Origin: Pseudoteredinibacter isoporae_A
GTDB lineage: Bacteria > Pseudomonadota > Gammaproteobacteria > Pseudomonadales > Cellvibrionaceae
Assembly: GCF_040372805.1 (NCBI RefSeq)
Contig: NZ_BAABWJ010000008.1
Span: forward strand, 62,001-126,000
Direction: 5' to 3'
DNA length: 64,000 bases
Below, one piece after another: positions 58,256 to 64,000 of this stretch. A program made the translations under genes and the position numbers. Positions within the stretch are counted from its first letter, which is position 1. Each line of letters opens with the position of its first letter. A model generated the notes under the pieces. The model was not told where the DNA came from and searched no databases. It saw only the letters and a list, made by a program, of their open reading frames with translations.

Positions 58256-59757
58256 GTATTGCGGCAAGTACAGGGAAGTCCAATAAGAATACGGTGAGTT
58301 CGCAGATACCCTTTCTACAGACAAAAGCACAGTTTACTCTGTGGGGGCTCGCGGGTGTCATTTTCGCCAATAATGCCTTTTTCTTTTTTTTCTATGAACC
58401 CGCTATGTGGTTGTTGATTGCGCCCGTGGCAACCTGCATTTTGGTATTGATTGGCCACCAGATCGTGACTCGCGTATTCACCACGGTTGATAAAGTGTTT
58501 TGTACGATTCGTTCGGCGAATAAGGGCGGGTTTAACAAGCGCGTGGTCAATACAGTTGGAATGGGTGAACTGGGTATGGTGGCCTGGGAGCTCAATGATT
58601 TTCTTGATTATATTGAATCCTATTTTAAAGAAGTAAACAGCTGCTTTACCCATGTGGCTCGAGGTTCTTATGAACGCACGGCTTTGTATCGTGGTTTGCC
58701 GGGGCAGTTGGGCAAATCCCTGTGTTCAATCAACATCTCGATTGAACGTATGAAGGATGGCATGGATCTTCTGGCCGCGAATGAGCTGCACTCTGAATTG
58801 CACAGTTTGAATACCACCAATCTGATTAAAAACCTGAAAGTCAGTCAGGTGGATTTAAACCGCATCAATAATGAAGTGAAATCGGTTGAAATCATTGCTC
58901 ATGAAAACGGAAAGGCCGCGAAGGACAGCCACGTTGAGGTGAATGCCATGTCGACGCGCCTGGAAGAAATCAATGCAAGCATTCAAGACGTTGCTCGTGT
59001 TGTCGCCGAACTGGGGCAAGACAGTAAGAACGTTTCTGAATCGCTATCGATCATTGAAGAAATTGCTGATCAAACCAGCCTCTTAGCCCTGAATGCTGCG
59101 ATCGAGGCGGCGCGAGCGGGTGAGCAGGGCCGAGGTTTTGCCGTCGTAGCCGAAGAAGTGAAAAGCCTTTCCAATCGCACCAAAGAATCCGCTTCTGGTG
59201 TGGCCTCGATTATTGGTGGTTTCAGCCACCGGGTTCAGGATATGGTTAAGAAAGCGGAAACGTCCAGTTCAGCGGCTGCAGAAATGAATGATCAAGTCGA
59301 ATCATTCAAAAAGCGTTTTGTTGAGTTCTCTGAATCGGCTGAGAAAACCAGCAGTTATGTGTTGAGTGCCAAAGGTCTCACTTTCGGTGCGCTGATGAAG
59401 ATCGACCACGTTATCCTGAAGCAGAATGGTTATCTGGCCTTAGGCGACGGGAATAGCGACATCGCCGAAGAGTTAACGGTGGAGCACACCGATTGTGAAA
59501 TGGGTGGATGGTACTACCGAGGCGAAGGTTCGACTCAATATGGGCATCTGCCTTCGTACGCGGGGCTTGAGAATCCACATCGTCAATTGCACGATTTCCT
59601 TAAATCGGCGGTTTCCTATCGTGATAAAAACTGGCGCAATGATAAGCAGATTCGCGAAACGATTATTTCGGACATGCGAAAAGCGGAAGACTCCAGTGAG
59701 CTGTTCCTGAACAGTATTGACCAACTGATGCAGGAGAAAAGTCTCAACGCTGGGTAG
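58252..59757 (+). CDS. Methyl-accepting chemotaxis protein with CZB zinc-binding domain
   Basis: A 501-residue receptor. Two close N-terminal membrane helices (about residues 28-70) with almost no periplasmic loop, a HAMP-like region, the signalling hairpin around 270-303 (IADQTSLLALNAAIEAARAG, then GRGFAVVAEEV), and a C-terminal CZB domain. The CZB zinc ligands can be placed: H386 (MKIDHVILK), C415 (HTDCEMGGWYYRGEG), H443 and H447 (NPHRQLHDF). CZB domains sense zinc or oxidants such as hypochlorous acid. The absence of a periplasmic sensor and overlap with the PAS gene suggest that sensing comes from the PAS partner and the CZB domain. Confidence 0.93.
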   Translation: MSIAASTGKSNKNTVSSQIPFLQTKAQFTLWGLAGVIFANNAFFFFFYEPAMWLLIAPVATCILVLIGHQIVTRVFTTVDKVFCTIRSANKGGFNKRVVNTVGMGELGMVAWELNDFLDYIESYFKEVNSCFTHVARGSYERTALYRGLPGQLGKSLCSINISIERMKDGMDLLAANELHSELHSLNTTNLIKNLKVSQVDLNRINNEVKSVEIIAHENGKAAKDSHVEVNAMSTRLEEINASIQDVARVVAELGQDSKNVSESLSIIEEIADQTSLLALNAAIEAARAGEQGRGFAVVAEEVKSLSNRTKESASGVASIIGGFSHRVQDMVKKAETSSSAAAEMNDQVESFKKRFVEFSESAEKTSSYVLSAKGLTFGALMKIDHVILKQNGYLALGDGNSDIAEELTVEHTDCEMGGWYYRGEGSTQYGHLPSYAGLENPHRQLHDFLKSAVSYRDKNWRNDKQIRETIISDMRKAEDSSELFLNSIDQLMQEKSLNAG

Positions 59758-59784
59758 ACCGGGGGATACGGGCATTGTAACAAG

Positions 59785-59804
59785 AGCAGGCAGGCGCGCC
59801 TGCT
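59785..59804. terminator. Hairpin after the MCP gene
   Basis: AGCAGGC and GCCTGCT form a 7-base stem around AGGCGC, 28 bases after the MCP stop. It lacks a T-tract, so it is only a possible terminator. Confidence 0.3.
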
Positions 59805-59975
59805 TGTCGTTCGACCACAAGATAACACACAATTTGGGGCTTTCCTCGCGCCTGTTTCAACGGAGAAGTTGAGTTGTCTGGCATTCTGGTGCAAGTTCGC
59901 TAAAATAATCTTTATGGCGCTTATTATGTTGTGTCAGTTCCGAATCACATTAGCCTTACTCAGAATGTGGATGTT

Positions 59976-60956
59976 ATGAGCGAATTAAAGCGTTGTTTTA
60001 GAGACCGCCCGCCTGAAGCACTGGATTTAGAGCAGTGGCAAACCACTGTCGACTTAATCTCCCAGATCTATGGCACGGCATGTGGGGCGATTGTTCAGTT
60101 CAGTGGCGATGAGTTTATCGCGCTTTCCACCAGCAGCAACGATGACAATTTTCTTGGACCGGGCGATGCCTGGGCTTGGGAAATCAAAAGCTTTTGCCGC
60201 CGGGTGGTTGAATCCCGCAACCTGCTGTACGTCAACAATGCAGCCGGAGAAGAGGAGTGGTCGGATGCTCCTCCGGTATGCAGTGGCCCGGTGCGTTCTT
60301 ACTTGGGTTTCCCTATTTTCTGGCCGGATGGTGAAGTATTCGGCACCATCTGTTCCATCGATACCAAGTCCACAGAGTATGAAGAAAGCTTTGTAGATTT
60401 AATGGGCCAGCTCAGAGATCTGGTCAGTGGTGAGTTGCAGCATTTGTGGGATATCGAAAAGCTGCAACAAGTCGCCATTACGGATTCGTTGACGGGTTTA
60501 TATAACGTCCGCGGTGTGAAAAGTCTTGGACAACAGCGCATTAACGATCAGCAACGATTTGGCCTGGAATTGGGGCTGATCTACTTTGACGTTGATAACC
60601 TCAAGCGGCTTAATGATAACTTTGGCCACCATAAAGGCGACGATTGTCTGGTTGCATTAGCCGAGGCCCTACAGTCAAGCTTTCGCAAGACAGATATTAT
60701 CGCCCGAATTGGAGGAGATGAATTTTTGGTAATTGCGTTATGCCAGGCCGGCTCAGAAGGAGAGTTAAAACGCAGCTGTGAGGACGTCGGTAACCGCTTT
60801 AGAGCGCGTTTTTCCAATCAGTACGCCGATATCAAGCTGGCCGTTAGTTTTGGCCTGCATTGCTTCTCAGCAGGCGAGGCAGGGGATCTGGATGCCATGA
60901 TTACCAAAGTGGATCAGCTAATGTATCAGGATAAAAAGAAAATCAAGCCGGACTAG
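59976..60956 (+). CDS. GAF-GGDEF diguanylate cyclase
   Basis: A 326-residue soluble cyclase. A GAF domain covers about residues 20-165 (TACGAIVQFSGDEFIALSTS, SYLGFPIFWPDGEVFGTICS) and a GGDEF domain about 170-325 (DSLTGLYNVRG, YFDVDNLKRLNDNFGHHKGD, IIARIGGDEFLV). The RKTD inhibitory I-site lies five residues before GGDEF. It should synthesise cyclic di-GMP in response to a small ligand in the GAF pocket. A GTG at 59931 is in frame without ribosome site; the ATG at 59976 has GTGGA nearby. It converges with the next gene with only 11 bases between. Confidence 0.88.
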   Translation: MSELKRCFRDRPPEALDLEQWQTTVDLISQIYGTACGAIVQFSGDEFIALSTSSNDDNFLGPGDAWAWEIKSFCRRVVESRNLLYVNNAAGEEEWSDAPPVCSGPVRSYLGFPIFWPDGEVFGTICSIDTKSTEYEESFVDLMGQLRDLVSGELQHLWDIEKLQQVAITDSLTGLYNVRGVKSLGQQRINDQQRFGLELGLIYFDVDNLKRLNDNFGHHKGDDCLVALAEALQSSFRKTDIIARIGGDEFLVIALCQAGSEGELKRSCEDVGNRFRARFSNQYADIKLAVSFGLHCFSAGEAGDLDAMITKVDQLMYQDKKKIKPD

Positions 60957-60967
60957 ACCAATACACA

Positions 60968-63900
60968 TCAGGCTTGCAGCTCAAGCATGGCTTTCATGTA
61001 ACTGGTAATCTCCTCCACCGGCAGTGGCTTGCAGTAATGAAAGCCTTGCACATTGTTGCAGCCATTCTTCAAGAGAAAATCTCTCTGGTTTTCCGTTTCT
61101 ACCCCCTCCGCAATTACGCCCAGACTCAAGCGTTCAGACATCGCAATGATAGCCTCCGTAATGGCGTTATCATCGCCGTCGTCGCCAATGTCATGGATAA
61201 AGGACTTGTCGATTTTGAGTTTGTGAATAGGAAGCCGTTTCAAATAGCTCAGCGAAGAATAGCCTGTGCCGAAGTCATCAATGGCAATGCTAACCCCGAG
61301 TTCTTTCAACTGTTTGAGTTGTTGGACGGCAAAGTCGGGGTTCTCAAGCAACATACTCTCCGTGATTTCCAACTCCAGGTGATGAGCCTCAAGTTCGCTG
61401 CTCTGCAGTATTGAATGCACCACGTTGGGGAAATTCCCTTTATGGAGTTGTCGGTTCGATACGTTTACCGCCAGTGTCTGAATCGGAAAGCCGGCCATTC
61501 TCCACTGTTTAAACTGTGTGCAGGCCTCTTGCAGTACCCAAGTGCCGATATCTTCGATCAAACCGATTTCTTCGGCCAGTGGGATGAACTTGTCTGGGGA
61601 AATCAAGCCGAGTCTGGGGTGTTGCCAGCGTATCAGCGCCTCAACAGCAACGACTTTACCAAGTCTAATATCGATTTGAGGCTGATAGTGGAGGTGCAAC
61701 TCCTGTCGGCTTATGGCGTCGTGCAAGTCGGCCTCAAGAGACATGCGTTCGATGGCGTTCTTGGTGAGTTCCTCGGTATAAAACTGAAAGTTCATCTTAC
61801 CCGAGGACTTGGCGCGATACATGGCGGCATCAGCGTTGCGAATCAGGGTGGATTTATCTTCACCGTCCCCAGGGTACACGGCCACGCCCATACTGGCGGA
61901 CACGCGAAGGTCCTGGCCGTCCACGGTGACTTTGGAGTTGATTTTCTTAAGAAGCTTTTCGGCCACATAGCCGACGTTCTCCGGGTTCTGAATATCACCC
62001 AGTACCAAAAGAAACTCATCGCCTCCGATGCGGGCAACGGTGTCGTCGGCCCGCACGGTTTCACTGAGTATTTCAGCAACCTGTTTGAGTAGCTTGTCGC
62101 CAACGGCGTGCCCCATGCCATCGTTGACGAATTTGAAGTTATCCAAGTCTACGAAGACAACGGCCACGTGTCGCTCACGCCGAAGGGCATACCTCATGGC
62201 CTGTTCTAGACGTTCATTAAGCAGTAAGCGATTTGGCAGCCCCGTTAGGGTGTCGTGGTGTGCCAGTTGGTAAAGCATTTCTTCGGACTTTTTAATCTGA
62301 CTGATGTCTGTCATCAAGCCAACGTAATGGGTGAGCTCATCGCCATCGTAGACGCAACTAATGGTCAACCAGCTTGGCCGGTGGCTTCGGTCTTTATGGT
62401 GGTTCCAAATTTCACCTTGCCATTGTTTGAAGTTTTTCAATCCCGACCATACGCTGCTGTAACTGGAGCGGTGCTTCTTTTCTGAAGAAAACATTTCCGG
62501 CCTGGAGCCTACCACCTCAGCTTTTCGAAACCCCAGTATTTTCTCGAACGCGTTGTTCACATCCATGATGATTCCCTGCTTATTTAGAATCATCACGCCT
62601 TCTGCGGAATTTTCATAAACACTGGCAACAAGACGCAAGCGCTCATCCAGGCGGCGGCGTTCGGTAATATCAAACTCTGATCCGGCCATTCGTAGAACAT
62701 GTCCTTCAAGATCATATTCGGCAACGCCCCGGTCGGCCACCCATTTGATGTCTCCGTTTTTACAGACGATGCGATAGTCTTCCTGGAAGACATCCGTCTT
62801 TCGATCAAAATGATCTTGAACCGCATTCATAACACGTTGCACATCGTCCGGGTGGATACCTTTCACCCATTCTTCCTCAGAGTCTGATATCTCGTCTTTA
62901 TCGTAGCCCCGCAGTTCGCACCAGCTTTTGGAAAAGTACACGTTTTTCTCTTTGACGTTCCAGTCCCATATCGCGCCGTAGGAACCTTTAACCACGAGCT
63001 CATAGCGCAGCAAGGTTTCTTTAAGTTTTTTGTCTATACGCCGTTGTTCTGTCATGTCCGTCAAGCTTACGGGAACAAGATAAAATTCTCGGTCGCCCTT
63101 GGGGATCTGGATTTTCAATTCGACTACGATAATTTCGCCTTTCGCATTGATAAAGTTGAACTCGGATTTGAAGGAATCTTCAGAATTCCAGAAGGCAGCG
63201 ACCTCTTTTTTGAACATGTTGATTGCGCCAGGCCCGAGAAGGTTTTTCGAAATCTCATCAAACTCTTCGCGGCTATTAACCTTAAACAGCTTCAGGCAGG
63301 CTCGATTGATCTTAACGATGGGCATTCTCAACAACAGCTTGTAGATTTCCTGACTGTTGTTAGACAGATATTCCTCGATATCTTCGACGCCTTGTTGTCG
63401 TAAGCTTTTGAGGTAATCATTGAGTTCGCTCAGATCTTCACACCACATGGGTGTTTCGGAGTTTTCAAACAGCAGGCTTTTATTTTTTAAGCGTTGTAAC
63501 GTGCAGACGTTTTTCTGAAATTCATTGGCCAGCTTCAAAAAGTCGTAACTGTCTTCATCATTGAAAACGCGCTTGGGTTCGGAGTGGCTGATACCCAATA
63601 ACATGGGTTCCCCAGTCTGGATCTCGATTTTCATCACTATAGATGGCGGGCGCGTAGCGGATGTGGGTCCGGGAATACCGATAATCGAAGGATTGATGTT
63701 GCAGGGGGAAAAGCAGGCGTCTATAGGTTGGGAGAGTAATTCTGAATCGGGTAGAACCTGGGAGAGAGAAATGTCTCGTATATCGATCGATGAATTCGGA
63801 TGAGCAGAAACCATATAGGAACGAACAAGCCTGACCTCGTCGCAGAAGGGCGTAATCAGCCATGCATAATCGACGTTGATATTCGATCTGATAATCTCTA

Positions 63901-64000
63901 AGGCCAATTCGAAGTATTCGTCAGAACCGGAAGAGTTAACAAAAGCCGCGTACATCGATTCGATCGCTCGCGCGTTCCGAATCTCTCTTTGCTTATTTAG
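60968..64000 (-). CDS. GAF-PAS-PAS-PAS-GGDEF-EAL cyclic di-GMP protein (partial, start beyond window)
   Basis: At least 1010 residues; the frame stays open to the right edge and the first ATG inside (63953-63955) has no ribosome site and falls within a GAF-like domain, so the true start is probably outside. Order from the N-terminus: partial GAF (about 150 residues), three PAS/PAC units (for example GAIWDWNVKEKNVYFSKSW; VMILNKQGIIMDVNNAFEKI), GGDEF with ARIGGDEFLLVL and an RADD I-site, and EAL with VEALIRWQHPRLG and DDFGTGYSSLSYLKRLP. Both catalytic sites look intact. No membrane helix is visible. It probably makes or breaks cyclic di-GMP according to redox or ligand state. Confidence 0.9.
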   Translation of the reverse strand, partial: LNKQREIRNARAIESMYAAFVNSSGSDEYFELALEIIRSNINVDYAWLITPFCDEVRLVRSYMVSAHPNSSIDIRDISLSQVLPDSELLSQPIDACFSPCNINPSIIGIPGPTSATRPPSIVMKIEIQTGEPMLLGISHSEPKRVFNDEDSYDFLKLANEFQKNVCTLQRLKNKSLLFENSETPMWCEDLSELNDYLKSLRQQGVEDIEEYLSNNSQEIYKLLLRMPIVKINRACLKLFKVNSREEFDEISKNLLGPGAINMFKKEVAAFWNSEDSFKSEFNFINAKGEIIVVELKIQIPKGDREFYLVPVSLTDMTEQRRIDKKLKETLLRYELVVKGSYGAIWDWNVKEKNVYFSKSWCELRGYDKDEISDSEEEWVKGIHPDDVQRVMNAVQDHFDRKTDVFQEDYRIVCKNGDIKWVADRGVAEYDLEGHVLRMAGSEFDITERRRLDERLRLVASVYENSAEGVMILNKQGIIMDVNNAFEKILGFRKAEVVGSRPEMFSSEKKHRSSYSSVWSGLKNFKQWQGEIWNHHKDRSHRPSWLTISCVYDGDELTHYVGLMTDISQIKKSEEMLYQLAHHDTLTGLPNRLLLNERLEQAMRYALRRERHVAVVFVDLDNFKFVNDGMGHAVGDKLLKQVAEILSETVRADDTVARIGGDEFLLVLGDIQNPENVGYVAEKLLKKINSKVTVDGQDLRVSASMGVAVYPGDGEDKSTLIRNADAAMYRAKSSGKMNFQFYTEELTKNAIERMSLEADLHDAISRQELHLHYQPQIDIRLGKVVAVEALIRWQHPRLGLISPDKFIPLAEEIGLIEDIGTWVLQEACTQFKQWRMAGFPIQTLAVNVSNRQLHKGNFPNVVHSILQSSELEAHHLELEITESMLLENPDFAVQQLKQLKELGVSIAIDDFGTGYSSLSYLKRLPIHKLKIDKSFIHDIGDDGDDNAITEAIIAMSERLSLGVIAEGVETENQRDFLLKNGCNNVQGFHYCKPLPVEEITSYMKAMLELQA

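Noticed and set aside
61415..62092. Plus-strand open frame of 225 codons inside the GGDEF-EAL gene
   Set aside because: Antisense shadow of the EAL and GGDEF domains, with no recognisable protein features or ribosome site.

Overview
The window is chromosomal DNA of roughly 50% GC from a Gram-negative gammaproteobacterium. The best-fitting group is marine or environmental relatives of Pseudomonadales/Cellvibrionales/Oceanospirillales. Support comes from cmoAB, tesA-ybbA-ybbP, a Pseudomonas-like fagA-fumC pair behind a Fur box, a Vibrio-like TonB2 cluster, periplasmic lipoproteins and many c-di-GMP proteins. I cannot name the genus. No tRNA, rRNA, CRISPR array, transposase or prophage gene was seen.

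Layout. 1-16 kb is mostly housekeeping: the 3' end of a paaE-like gene, agmatinase, a GFA-family protein, cmoA-cmoB, a REC-TPR regulator with a degenerate histidine-kinase partner, a hot-dog thioesterase, an M16C peptidase, tesA divergent from ybbA-ybbP, a GST-like protein and trmO. 16-20 kb holds a membrane diguanylate cyclase and an AT-rich S41 peptidase gene. 20-27.3 kb is one plus-strand series: imelysin, di-haem DUF1111 protein, second imelysin, DUF1513, multicopper oxidase, nitrilase-family hydrolase. 27.3-39.2 kb holds two adjacent minus-strand operons, each with a Fur-box-like site: (a) DUF4198, EF-hand lipoprotein, ApbE-DUF2271, TonB-dependent receptor; (b) DUF2271, DUF3450, TtpC-like, ExbB, ExbD, TonB, TPR, PepSY-TM. 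The free DUF2271 protein carries a textbook FMN-attachment motif, so these operons look like a flavin-linked iron or metal uptake machine with its own TonB energiser. 39.3-45.4 kb has an unknown 628-residue membrane protein, a TPR-GGDEF cyclase and fagA-fumC.

45.6-55.2 kb is the most unusual part: YjfI/DUF2170, PspA, YqiJ, flotillin YqiK and a 1772-residue AAA+ ATPase in one operon. It is a probable membrane-stress or membrane-remodelling system. Its first protein has an N-terminal ribbon-helix-helix-like extension absent from plain DUF2170 proteins. The promoter contains two copies of a palindrome around ACATGT flanking the -35 box, its predicted transcript would be leaderless, and a strong internal Shine-Dalgarno would release the DUF2170 domain alone. 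55.4-64 kb has a lipoprotein, a monooxygenase-like ABM protein behind a perfect inverted repeat, and a signalling block: split PAS/MCP-CZB receptor, GAF-GGDEF, and a GAF-PAS-GGDEF-EAL protein that runs off the right edge.
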